Origin: Galactobacillus timonensis
GTDB taxonomy: Bacteria > Bacillota_I > Bacilli_A > Erysipelotrichales > Erysipelotrichaceae
Assembly (NCBI RefSeq): GCF_900240265.1
Contig: NZ_LT964739.1
Span: 1,205,389 to 1,269,388, forward strand
Direction: 5' to 3'
Length of the DNA stretch: 64,000 nt
The translations under genes were made by a program, and so were the position numbers. The notes under the pieces were generated by a model, which was not told the origin of the DNA, did not search any database, and saw nothing but the letters and a program-made list of their open reading frames with translations. Shown here one piece after another: positions 23,073 through 31,087 of the stretch; within the stretch, counting starts at the first letter, position 1, and every line of letters starts with the position of its first letter.

Positions 23073-24541
23073 CGATGCTGGCAATGATTGGAAAGATTGT
23101 GCTTTGGATATTGATTGTTCTTGCGGTTCTGCTGGTGATTGCGATCATTCGGGCGCTGCTGTTGAGGGCGCCGGCGAAGGGACAGCGGATGGCGGTGAGC
23201 CGCAATGAGAAAGAGCTGCAGGAAATGGGTGAGCGCTTTGCGCGCATGATCCGTGTCGAAACGATTTCAAAGAACGGGGATGAGGATCTTTCGGCTTTTG
23301 ATCAGCTGCATGATGTGATTGATGATCTGTTCCCGCTGTGTACAAAGACGATGGAGAAGAACGTGGTGCACGGGGTTCTGATCTATCGCTGGAAGGGAAA
23401 GGATTCTTCTGCTCTGCCGATTCTGATGATGGGACATCAGGATGTGGTGCCGGTGGATCCTTCGGGCTGGAAATATCCTCCGTTTGGCGGGGAGATTCAT
23501 GATGGCGCTCTGTATGGCCGGGGAACGATGGATGACAAGTGCAACATCTTCTGTCAGATGTCGGCAATTGAAGGACTGCTTGCGAAGGGCTTTGTGCCGC
23601 CGTGCGATGTGTATCTGTCCTATTCGATCAATGAAGAGACGTCTGGCAACGGGGCAAAGGAAGCGATCGACTGGTTGAAGGCACATGGCGTCAACCGTCT
23701 GGCGCTGGCTCTGGATGAAGGCGGCGCGGTCGTTGATAAGGCGATGGCAGGCATGGACCGTCCGTATGCGGTGATCGGCATTACGGAGAAGGGCTATGTC
23801 AATCTGAAGGTGACCGCGAGCGGAGAAGGTGGACATGCCAGTGCGCCGAAGGCCGAGACGCCGGTGACGCGGCTGTGTGAATTTGTGTCGGATGTGAACC
23901 GGAAAAAGCCGTTTGAGCGCCTGATGACGCCGCATGTGCAGTCGATGTTTGAAGGGATGGCTCCTTCCTTTGATTTTGGGATGAAGCTTTTGATGGGCAA
24001 TCTGTGGCTGTTCAGGCCGCTCCTGGTCAAATTGATGCCGAAGGTGAACAATCAGGCAGGTGCGCTGCTTGGGACGACCTGTGCCTTTACAATGATGAAG
24101 GGATCGGATGCGGCAAACGTCATTCCGTCGCATGCGTCGATGGTCGCCAATCTGCGGACGGGATTTACGCAGAATGTCGAGGAATCGGTCAATGTGCTGA
24201 AGAAGATCGGTGCGAAGTATGATCTTGAGTTTGAAGTTCTCTACAGCCGCGAAGCTTCGCCGGTGACGCCGACGGACAGTGCTGCCTACAAATATCTGGA
24301 AGGCTGCATTCGTCATCAGTTTCCGGACTGCGGCGTGGCGCCCTATGTAATGACAGGCGGCACGGACAATCGCTGGTATGCGGAGCTGACCGAAAACTGC
24401 CTGCGCTTCTATCCGGTACGTCTTACGTCCGAAGAACTGTCCTGCATGCATGGAAACAATGAGCGGATCAGTCTTGATGCATGCAGCGATGCGATTGATT
24501 TCTATGCCTATTTCCTGGAACACTATCGGCCCGGAAAATAA
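23069..24541 (+). CDS. M20 family dipeptidase (Sapep/PepV-like), membrane-anchored
   Basis: A 490-residue metallopeptidase. Residues 4-28 are a hydrophobic anchor (GKIVLWILIVLAVLLVIAIIRALL-like). Metal ligands are visible: MMGHQDVVPV (His, Asp), GRGTMDDK (Asp), and NEETSGNGAKEA (Glu-Glu), plus a lid domain in the middle. Such enzymes split dipeptides with two metal ions. The ATG at 23069 overlaps the preceding stop; an apparent longer frame upstream is antisense-like noise. Position in the DUF5058 operon suggests it acts on what that system handles. Confidence 0.9.
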   Translation: MTMLAMIGKIVLWILIVLAVLLVIAIIRALLLRAPAKGQRMAVSRNEKELQEMGERFARMIRVETISKNGDEDLSAFDQLHDVIDDLFPLCTKTMEKNVVHGVLIYRWKGKDSSALPILMMGHQDVVPVDPSGWKYPPFGGEIHDGALYGRGTMDDKCNIFCQMSAIEGLLAKGFVPPCDVYLSYSINEETSGNGAKEAIDWLKAHGVNRLALALDEGGAVVDKAMAGMDRPYAVIGITEKGYVNLKVTASGEGGHASAPKAETPVTRLCEFVSDVNRKKPFERLMTPHVQSMFEGMAPSFDFGMKLLMGNLWLFRPLLVKLMPKVNNQAGALLGTTCAFTMMKGSDAANVIPSHASMVANLRTGFTQNVEESVNVLKKIGAKYDLEFEVLYSREASPVTPTDSAAYKYLEGCIRHQFPDCGVAPYVMTGGTDNRWYAELTENCLRFYPVRLTSEELSCMHGNNERISLDACSDAIDFYAYFLEHYRPGK

Positions 24542-24571
24542 GACATTGGATTCTGGATCCTGTTTGGAAAA

Positions 24572-24620
24572 ATGGAACTCCTGCGCATGCCTGCTTATGC
24601 GGCTGCCTGGAGTTTTTTTC
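24572..24620 (+). terminator. Terminator after the dipeptidase gene
   Basis: AACTCC and GGAGTT, with extra pairing inside (TGCGCATG / TATGCGG-like), are followed by TTTTTTTC. Confidence 0.6.
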
Positions 24621-24645
24621 TGCGGCTTTGAGATGGACGAGCATG

Positions 24646-24680
24646 AAAAAAGGCACGCTTCATTGTGTCTGAAGCGTGCC
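24646..24680 (-). terminator. Terminator of the uracil permease gene
   Basis: GGCACGCTTCA and TGAAGCGTGCC form an 11-bp perfect stem. On the minus strand it is followed by TTTTTTC. Confidence 0.85.
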
Positions 24681-24700
24681 CCGCTTTTGTGTACTGCAGG

Positions 24701-26059
24701 TCAATCGTTGTTATCAGCATCCGGCTGCTTCTTCGACAGCATCAGGTTGACGACGATGCCGAGAATCAGCGCGCAGGCGACAGCGGTGATCGTTACACTT
24801 CCGAACGTCAGCGACAGTCCGCCGATGCCGGCGATGAGAATCGTGGAGACGACGAAGAGGTTGCGGTTCTGATCAAGATCGACGTTCTGTACCATCTTGA
24901 GGCCGGATACGGCGATGAATCCGTAGAGAGCCATGCACACGCCGCCCATGACGCAGGAAGGAATCGTGGCAATGAAGCCGACGACCGGCGACAGGAAGGA
25001 GAGGCAGATGCACTCGATGGCAGCCGTAATGATGGTTGCGACGGAAGCGTTGCGGGTAATGGCGACGCAGCCGATCGATTCACCGTACGTTGTGTTCGGG
25101 CAGCCGCCGAAGAAGGCACCGACGATGGATCCGATTCCATCGCCCAGCAGAGTGTGATCCAGTCCCGGATCCTTCAGCAGGTCGCGGCCGATGATGCTCG
25201 AGATGTTCTTGTGGTCTGCGATGTGCTCTGCGAAGACAACGAAGGCAACCGGTACATAGGCCGCAAAGATCGTTCCAACGTAGGCACCGGTAATCTCGGA
25301 GAAGCCGGCGAATGCATGCGTGAATGTGAAGTCAGGAACCGAGAAGAACGAAGACAGCTGGACGCCATCCGCAAACAGACTTGTCAAGGCGCTGAAGTTC
25401 GTAATCTGCAGAGCTGTGTTTCCTGTTGCGATTCCGATGAAGGTGAAGATCGCTGCCAGAACATATCCCGAAAGAATGCCGATGATGAACGGGATCATAC
25501 GTGCGTGCTTCCTGCCGTAGGTGCTGGCAAGCATTGTGGCAAACAGTGCAACAAGTCCGCAGAGGACGGCAATCTTGGTTGTTTCACCGGTTGCGGAGCT
25601 GACCTGCAGATCACTGATCGCATTTCCGGCCAGGCTCAGACCGATGATGGAAACGGTCGGGCCGATGACGACGGCCGGCATCAGGCGGTCAATCCAGCCG
25701 ACGCCGACAGCCTTTGTGATCGCGGCAATGATGACATAGACAAGGCCCGCGAAGATTGCGCCGAGTAACAGTCCCGCAAAGCCTGCCTGCACACTGACGG
25801 CACCGGCGAAGGCGGCAACCATCGATCCGATAAAGGCGAAGGAGCTGCCCAGGAATACCGGACTCTTGCGTTTCGTAAAGAAGGTATAGACCAGGGTGCC
25901 GCAGCCTGCTCCGAAGATCGCTGCACCGGTAGACATGCCGTTGCCTACAATCATCGGTACGGCAATGGTGGCGGCCATGATCGCCAGCACCTGCTGGAAG
26001 CCGTAAGTGATCAATGCGCCAAGTTTCGGTTTGTCTTCTACATCGTAAATGAGTTTCAT
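24701..26059 (-). CDS. uraA: Uracil permease (NCS2/UraA family)
   Basis: A 452-residue transporter with about 14 membrane segments. It opens KLGALITYGFQQVLAIMAATIAVPMIVG, typical of UraA/PyrP. Conserved sites include GGCPNTTYGESIGCVAITRNAS in the second half, with the Glu that binds uracil. It imports uracil with protons for salvage. AAAGGGAG precedes the ATG. The leader carries a PyrR-type binding element and a terminator, which supports uracil over xanthine as the substrate. Confidence 0.92.
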   Translation of the reverse strand: MKLIYDVEDKPKLGALITYGFQQVLAIMAATIAVPMIVGNGMSTGAAIFGAGCGTLVYTFFTKRKSPVFLGSSFAFIGSMVAAFAGAVSVQAGFAGLLLGAIFAGLVYVIIAAITKAVGVGWIDRLMPAVVIGPTVSIIGLSLAGNAISDLQVSSATGETTKIAVLCGLVALFATMLASTYGRKHARMIPFIIGILSGYVLAAIFTFIGIATGNTALQITNFSALTSLFADGVQLSSFFSVPDFTFTHAFAGFSEITGAYVGTIFAAYVPVAFVVFAEHIADHKNISSIIGRDLLKDPGLDHTLLGDGIGSIVGAFFGGCPNTTYGESIGCVAITRNASVATIITAAIECICLSFLSPVVGFIATIPSCVMGGVCMALYGFIAVSGLKMVQNVDLDQNRNLFVVSTILIAGIGGLSLTFGSVTITAVACALILGIVVNLMLSKKQPDADNND

Positions 26060-26096
26060 ACAATCTCCCTTTCCCGGTGCCTGATCAGAATCTGTT

Positions 26097-26236
26097 TACA
26101 AAAAAGCGCAGATTCCCGTCAAGGAGAATCTGCGCATACTCTTTCCTCGCAGTGTACTGATCTCGTCCTTGGCGGCCTCACTGGACCTGCCTTAAAGCAC
26201 CGTCGATATATTAGCGGACAATCGGTGATTGTGCAA
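26097..26236 (-). promoter_or_regulatory. PyrR-type attenuator leader with promoter, upstream of uraA
   Basis: On the minus strand, TTGCAC (26236-26231) and TAATAT (26213-26208) are spaced by 17 bp. The leader then has GGTCCAGTGAGGCC (about 26187-26174), which fits the PyrR binding-loop consensus. A 10-bp perfect terminator stem GCGCAGATTC / GAATCTGCGC (26134-26105) with a T run follows, before the gene. PyrR with UMP would favour the terminator and so lower uracil uptake when pyrimidines are plentiful. Confidence 0.85.
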
Positions 26237-26247
26237 TCGGAATTCGG

Positions 26248-26255
26248 AAAATTCC
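26248..26255. repeat. Target-site duplication, left (AAAATTCC)
   Basis: Exact match of the 8 bp that follow the right end of the ISL3 element. Confidence 0.85.
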
Positions 26256-26505
26256 GGATATTTAAAAATTTGAGGGGATGGTGACCTGCATTTCAAGGTG
26301 ATGGGGTTGCCATCTTTTATGTATGTCTGTGAAAGTTTAAGACTCTGGGGTTTGCTTTTTTTGTACAGGTATTGTTCGAATTGGATGAAAAAGACTATCC
26401 TTCAGGTAAAGGAGGAATGTTGAGCTCCTGGCAATAATAAAAGCTGGCATCCCCAAACCCTTCGCAGTCCAGCATATGCCAGCGACTCCATTATAGACCT
26501 GTCTG

Positions 26506-27048
26506 ATGATCATGATTCATTGTCATTTGCACAAGCTCGTGGAGTTTGTTAAGAATCGCCTGATTCATTCCTCAAACGATTCTTCCACACAGGAAATCAT
26601 TACAAGAGCTGTTCAGGTCTTTTATGATCAGTCGGTTTCCGAACTGATTGTGAATAATGGCTATCTGTATTACGCAAAGTACAGCAGAAGATTTACCATT
26701 CTTGATCATACTGTGCCACTGATCATTAAGCGTGTTTACCGGAAAGGCTCGTCTGCAGATGCAGTTCTGCTGTCTTTCATGATCCCCTACAGCAGCCGCA
26801 CCGCGGACGATTTTACCGCTGTTCTTACTTCATGCGGGGATCGTTCCTTTACCGTTGAAGAAAGCGGTAATTCCTTTGACTATGACGCTGTACGGCTGAT
26901 CCGCTGGAAGTTCAACCGGTACTGGCAGAGTATGCTCAATACCAGGCGCATTTACCTCAATACGGATATAACCACGAATTGTATTACCCTGCTTGGCAGG
27001 CAGTTCCTGCAGAACAGAAAGCTGCGCTGCCAGCTCGTTTTCACATGA
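26506..27048 (+). CDS. ISL3-element accessory protein of unknown function
   Basis: A 180-residue protein that I do not recognise. It lies wholly inside the ISL3 element, upstream of the transposase and in the same direction, 218 bp apart. It begins HCHLHKLVEFVKNRLIHSS and ends with basic residues (LQNRKLRCQLVF), and it has no membrane segment, zinc motif or clear helix-turn-helix. It could be a transposition helper, a regulator or cargo. The region before it (26284-26505) holds an 8-bp inverted pair GCTGGCAT / ATGCCAGC at 26443-26483, probably a regulatory hairpin. Confidence 0.7.
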   Translation: MIMIHCHLHKLVEFVKNRLIHSSNDSSTQEIITRAVQVFYDQSVSELIVNNGYLYYAKYSRRFTILDHTVPLIIKRVYRKGSSADAVLLSFMIPYSSRTADDFTAVLTSCGDRSFTVEESGNSFDYDAVRLIRWKFNRYWQSMLNTRRIYLNTDITTNCITLLGRQFLQNRKLRCQLVFT

Positions 27049-27266
27049 CCTCTTTTTCTCACAGCAGGAATATCAAAGAAGCCTCTGCGTTCCTATTCTG
27101 AGGGCAGAAGGGATGAAAGCCGATCAATACCGAACGAAGGAACGTTTCACCTCATCATTTTGAAGAAAAGCCCTTCGTTCATCATTTTGATTCGGCTTTC
27201 CGGAAAGGAATTCATGCATGGTATACGGTATTCAATCGATTCCCTGCAGAATCAGAGGTCATCGGT

Positions 27267-28658
27267 ATGTCTCTTAACACGAATAAAGAGGACATCATGG
27301 AGCTCTTCGGCCTGGAAGACAGTGATGTGGAGGACTTCCAGTATCAGAACTTGAATGGAAATGCACAGATCTCAGTCCGGCTCGTTCCGCACTATGAGCC
27401 CTGCCCGGAATGCGGCTGTAAAACTCCAAGGATCAAAGATTATTACTGGAAGAAGATTACGCACAGTGTTCTTTCTGATCGTAAATGTACGCTGCTTTAC
27501 CGGGCCAGACGATATGTCTGTCCGGTATGTCATCGAACCTATGCAGAGAAGAATCCATTCTCCTTTGGCAGTATGAGTATCTCCGCATTCACGGTTCAGA
27601 GAGTGCTCACGGATCTGAAGAACTATAACGAGACATTCTCTTCCGTTGCGCGCAGGTATCATCTCTCTCCTGCCACAGCTGCCTATCTGTTTGATGATCA
27701 CGTCAGTCTTCCCAGGAAACCTCTGCCGGAGATGATCAGCTTTGATGAAGTCTATGCCTTCCGCAACTACAGCGAGAAATTCGTCTGTGTTCTTATGGAT
27801 TTCCAGAGACAGACGCCCATTGATTTCCTGAACTCCAGACGGGAAGATCGGCTGCTCAGCTACTTTATGAAGATCCCGCTGGAAGAGCGGAAGAAAGTCA
27901 AAGCCTGTTCCTTCGATATGTACGATACCTATCGAACGGTCATGAAGAAGTGTTTCCCGAACAGTATCGGTATCGTGGACAGATTCCATCTCTGCCAGGA
28001 ACTGGGACGCCAGACCGACAGTGTTCGAATCCGTGCCATGAAAGGAACCACAAAAGGTTCCGATGAATACTATCTTCTCAAGAAGTTCAACTGGATTCTC
28101 TACAGGCATTCCGACAGCAGCACAAAAGATGGTAAGAAGCTGTTCGATCCAAACGGACAGAGAAGATATAACAATCATTTCAAATTTCCGATTAACTACT
28201 ATGATCTCCGCGAGAAGCTCCTGAAAATAAGCCCTGAGCTGATGGAGTCATGGAATCTGAAAGAAAAAGTATACGACTACTATGAGACCGCCACGCCCAA
28301 CGATAGGGAGCAGAAACTGAACGAACTGATTACGGAGTTCAGGAAGTCTCAGGTACCGGAAATGCGTCACTTCGCCAGCACACTGACCAAATGGCGGACC
28401 GAAATCATCAATTCTCTTACTACCTACGGCTACATCTACAAGGTCGATTCCAAGACCGGCAAACCCAATGCCTATCATAAGCGGATGACCAATGCGATCA
28501 TTGAAAACCGAAACTCAATCTGTAAGTGCATCAAGAAGAATGCGAACGGCTATCACAACTGGGACAGATTCCGCAACCGCCTCATGTACGTTCTGGACAA
28601 GGATGCGACCTACTCATTGAACCCGATACACTCGAATGTCACAAAAACGGCGAAATAA
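27267..28658 (+). CDS. ISL3 family transposase
   Basis: A 463-residue transposase. The N-terminal zinc-binding region is visible (CPECGCKTPRI and CPVCHRTYAEK), followed by a helix-turn-helix-like part (YNETFSSVARRYHLSPATAAYLF-type). The DDE domain follows, with ISFDEVYAF, SFDMYDTYRTVMKKCFPNS and VDRFHLCQELG typical of ISL3. AGAGGT stands 7 nt before the ATG. The length is normal for the family and the frame is intact, so it may be active. Confidence 0.93.
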   Translation: MSLNTNKEDIMELFGLEDSDVEDFQYQNLNGNAQISVRLVPHYEPCPECGCKTPRIKDYYWKKITHSVLSDRKCTLLYRARRYVCPVCHRTYAEKNPFSFGSMSISAFTVQRVLTDLKNYNETFSSVARRYHLSPATAAYLFDDHVSLPRKPLPEMISFDEVYAFRNYSEKFVCVLMDFQRQTPIDFLNSRREDRLLSYFMKIPLEERKKVKACSFDMYDTYRTVMKKCFPNSIGIVDRFHLCQELGRQTDSVRIRAMKGTTKGSDEYYLLKKFNWILYRHSDSSTKDGKKLFDPNGQRRYNNHFKFPINYYDLREKLLKISPELMESWNLKEKVYDYYETATPNDREQKLNELITEFRKSQVPEMRHFASTLTKWRTEIINSLTTYGYIYKVDSKTGKPNAYHKRMTNAIIENRNSICKCIKKNANGYHNWDRFRNRLMYVLDKDATYSLNPIHSNVTKTAK

Positions 28659-28807
28659 AAACTTGGCCTCACAGCTGTTCAAACCAGTTGTAAGGTCATG
28701 TCTTACTTCAGATGACTCGGGCGCTGAGTTCATGATTATGGGGCGCCAGTTACCCCAGAGATTTATCGCTCCGGTTTGACTCTAACCCCACACATTTCAA
28801 AAGCGCC

Positions 28808-28815
28808 AAAATTCC
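28808..28815. repeat. Target-site duplication, right (AAAATTCC)
   Basis: Exact match of the 8 bp before the left end of the ISL3 element. Confidence 0.85.
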
Positions 28816-29206
28816 TCAAGAATGAGTGAACAAAAAAACTTTCATCACACTGTTGGCAATGGTGAAGATGAAGAAGGCAATATGCGAGATGTCGTCAAAG
28901 TTGATCGCTGCGTTGAGATTTCTTGCAAGGATGGAGTCTTCGGCCGGCGTATCGTTGGATGAAAACATGATGTCACTGCCCTGAAAGCCGAGCCTCGCAG
29001 CCATTTCAAGTTCTGTATAGGAAGAACAGTCGAGGCCGCTGCCAAGGTTCTTCATGATGTTCAGGATTGCCGGGGTTCCAGGAAAATGCCTGCTTGATCC
29101 TTGCGTCATTGGCACGGATGTCTGCCTCATCCTAGAGATAGAAGGGTGTTGGATACCGGCTGGCAATCCATCGTATCTTTTCCTCCGTAACAAACGGTCG
29201 TTTCAT
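28816..29206 (-). pseudogene. lysA: Decayed diaminopimelate decarboxylase (lysA) 5' fragment
   Basis: Read on the minus strand from the ATG at 29206, it gives MKRPFVTEEKIRWIASRYPT, then PFYL, a TAG stop (29134-29132), then DEADIRANDARIKQAFSWNPG. About a dozen residues with the PLP-lysine motif (normally YFAVKATP) are missing, with a frame change. It then continues NPAILNIMKNLGSGLDCSSYTELEMAARLGFQ-like and on to NFDDISHI. The rest of the gene is absent beyond the ISL3 target site. The stop, the deletion with frameshift and the 3' loss make it non-functional. Confidence 0.82.
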
Positions 29207-29273
29207 CGCGATACTTCCATTACTTTGGATACAAGTCTACATGATCCAAGGCGGCTTATGGTACTGTGAAAGC

Positions 29274-30191
29274 ATGGAACGCTATCGCATGTTTTCGCAC
29301 TGGTGCATGGAAACCTACGGCCATAAGCTGTACCGCATCGCTCTCGATGCGGGGATGACCTGTCCCAACCGGGACGGGACACTTGACAGCCGGGGCTGTA
29401 TTTTCTGCGACGCGGGAGGCAGCGGTGACTTTGCGACAAAGTACGACGGCCAGAAGATCGATATGTCTTCGGTTTCTTATGTCCATCATCCGGAACTGGG
29501 GAACGGATATTTCATTGCCTATTTTCAGGCCTACACCAATACCTATGCGCCCCTGAAGCGGCTTCGGTTTCTGTTTTCATCGGCGCTTTCAGATCCCTTG
29601 TTTGCCGGTATCTCCATCGCTACGCGGTCGGACTGTCTGGGGCCGGACGTCATTTCTCTGCTGGATGAGCTGAAGAAGGAATATCCTTCAAAGTTTATCT
29701 GGATCGAACTTGGCCTGCAGACGATGCACGAAGATACGGCACGCTGGATGCGGCGGGGTTATCCGCTGTCTGTCTTTGAACAGGCGGTGAACGTGCTTCA
29801 AATACACGGCTTTCCGGTCATTGTGCATGTGATTCTCGGTCTGCCCGGGGAAGACAAACAACGGGTGCTGGAAACGGTGCGCTATCTCAATCGCTTTCAT
29901 CTTTTCGGTGTGAAGTATCAGCTGCTGCATGTGCTGAAGAATACGGATCTTGAAACCCTGTATGAGGAGGGAAAGGTTCATGCTTTGACACTTGATGCGT
30001 ATGTGGATCTAGTCGCTGCGTGCATAGCAAGTACCGATCCGTCTGTGATTCTGATGCGGCTGAGCGGAGACGGGGATCCTGAGGAACTGATTGCGCCGTT
30101 ATGGTCACTTGCAAAGAGGCAGGTGCTCAACCGGATTCAGCACGAACTCAAGACGCGAAATATTACGCAGGGGTGCTGGCTTCCGCTATAA
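29274..30191 (+). CDS. TIGR01212 family radical SAM protein (YtqA-like)
   Basis: A 305-residue radical SAM enzyme. The cluster motif is the widely spaced type: CPNRDGTLDSRGCIFC, with CxxC at the end, in the context SLDAG-like then DGT, characteristic of TIGR01212/YhcC/YtqA. WIELGLQTMHEDTARWMRRGY and IVHVILGLPGE are further SAM-domain motifs. The substrate is not settled for this family as far as I know. The ATG at 29274 gives the family-like start MERYRMFSHWCMETYG; upstream in-frame codons lack a ribosome site. No strong Shine-Dalgarno is seen. Confidence 0.9.
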   Translation: MERYRMFSHWCMETYGHKLYRIALDAGMTCPNRDGTLDSRGCIFCDAGGSGDFATKYDGQKIDMSSVSYVHHPELGNGYFIAYFQAYTNTYAPLKRLRFLFSSALSDPLFAGISIATRSDCLGPDVISLLDELKKEYPSKFIWIELGLQTMHEDTARWMRRGYPLSVFEQAVNVLQIHGFPVIVHVILGLPGEDKQRVLETVRYLNRFHLFGVKYQLLHVLKNTDLETLYEEGKVHALTLDAYVDLVAACIASTDPSVILMRLSGDGDPEELIAPLWSLAKRQVLNRIQHELKTRNITQGCWLPL

Positions 30192-30209
30192 TTTCTCTTG
30201 CGTGAGACT

Positions 30210-30869
30210 ATGGAAGAGCTGACATTTATTTTTGAGATCATTGGGACGGTTGCCTTTGCGATCAGCGGCGCCATCTGCGGGCTGCGTTTTCGAAACGATC
30301 TTTTCGGTGTGATCAGTCTTGCCGTCATTACAGCGACGGGAGGAGGCGTGATCCGCGATGTGATTCTCGGTGTGACGCCGCCTTCGGCATTTACCAATCC
30401 GGTGTATGTTTCGGTTGCGGCAGTGACGGGTGTGATCGTGTTCATCGTTTCCTATGTGTCGTTAAAGAAACATCAGGAGTTCAATCCGACTTCCTATCGC
30501 CGTGTTCTCTTCTATATGGATTCCATCGGTCTGGGCATTTTTACGGTGCTTGGCTGTCAGACTGCATTTTCGATGTACGGGGGAGACAATCTCTTTCTCT
30601 GCGTCTTTTCGGGAATGATCACCGGTGTCGGCGGCGGTCTGTTACGGGATATGATCGTGGATCAGCTGCCGGATATCTTCCGGAAGTATGTGTATGCGGT
30701 GGCTTCGATTCTTGGCGGCCTTGTGTCGGCGCTTCTGCTGCGGGCCGGGTGCCGGTCGCTGGCCATCTATCTGCCGGCCGCAATGATTGTGGCGGTGCGG
30801 ATTCTGGCGTCGCATTACAACTGGTCGCTTCCAAAGGTTGAGGAGTTTCCGGAGCACTGGAAAAAATAA
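30210..30869 (+). CDS. TRIC/YadS (UPF0126) family cation channel protein
   Basis: A 219-residue membrane protein with seven segments in two repeats. FEIIGTVAFAISGAICGLR and ATGGGVIRDVILGVTPP in the first half are echoed by MDSIGLGIFTVLGC and GVGGGLLRDMI in the second, the hallmark of bacterial TRIC channels (K+ or glycine permeation has been proposed). TATAAT at 30187-30192 lies 17 nt before the ATG, overlapping the end of the preceding gene. A TTG four codons earlier is possible. Confidence 0.9.
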   Translation: MEELTFIFEIIGTVAFAISGAICGLRFRNDLFGVISLAVITATGGGVIRDVILGVTPPSAFTNPVYVSVAAVTGVIVFIVSYVSLKKHQEFNPTSYRRVLFYMDSIGLGIFTVLGCQTAFSMYGGDNLFLCVFSGMITGVGGGLLRDMIVDQLPDIFRKYVYAVASILGGLVSALLLRAGCRSLAIYLPAAMIVAVRILASHYNWSLPKVEEFPEHWKK

Positions 30870-30935
30870 ACCGGTTCACATAATTTCCCATAATTTTGAC
30901 ATAATCCTGCGAGAAGGAATGTCTACTATAAAAGT

Positions 30936-31050
30936 GCAGACGAAATGATGAAACGTCTGCGATACTTGGTTGGTCAACCCCCTTTCCCAGCCATAATAAA
31001 AAGAAGTTGTAAATCCCCGAAAAAGAGCCCGCGCAAGCGGCCCTTTTTCG
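30936..31050 (+). ncRNA. Possible small structured RNA
   Basis: This gap between two genes holds a TATAAA (30927-30932), then a 7-bp hairpin GCAGACG / CGTCTGC (30936-30960). An unstructured stretch with CAACCCCCTTTCCC follows, and a terminator-like hairpin AAAAAGAGCCCGC / GCGGCCCTTTTT (31019-31049) ends it. No open frame fits. It could be a small RNA of about 110 nt. The -35 is unclear: a TTGACA upstream is too far for standard spacing. Confidence 0.35.
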
Positions 31051-31087
31051 TAGGGGGTGGAATCTGTCGCGCTCTGAGAGGTTCTGC

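Larger units (their letters stand above)
26256..28807 (+). mobile_element. ISL3-family insertion sequence with accessory gene
   Basis: The 2552-bp element has imperfect terminal inverted repeats. The left begins GGATATTTAAAAATTTGAGG and the right, inverted, begins GGCGCTTTTGAAATGTGTGG (18 of 28 positions match). Both ends touch the same 8-bp direct repeat AAAATTCC (26248-26255 and 28808-28815); 8 bp is the length ISL3 elements duplicate. It carries a transposase and an upstream 180-residue gene in the same orientation. Confidence 0.88.

Noticed and set aside
30896..30932. Standard sigma-70 promoter TTGACA...TATAAA before the candidate RNA
   Set aside because: The spacing is about 25 bp, too long for a normal promoter; only the -10 is kept as weak evidence.
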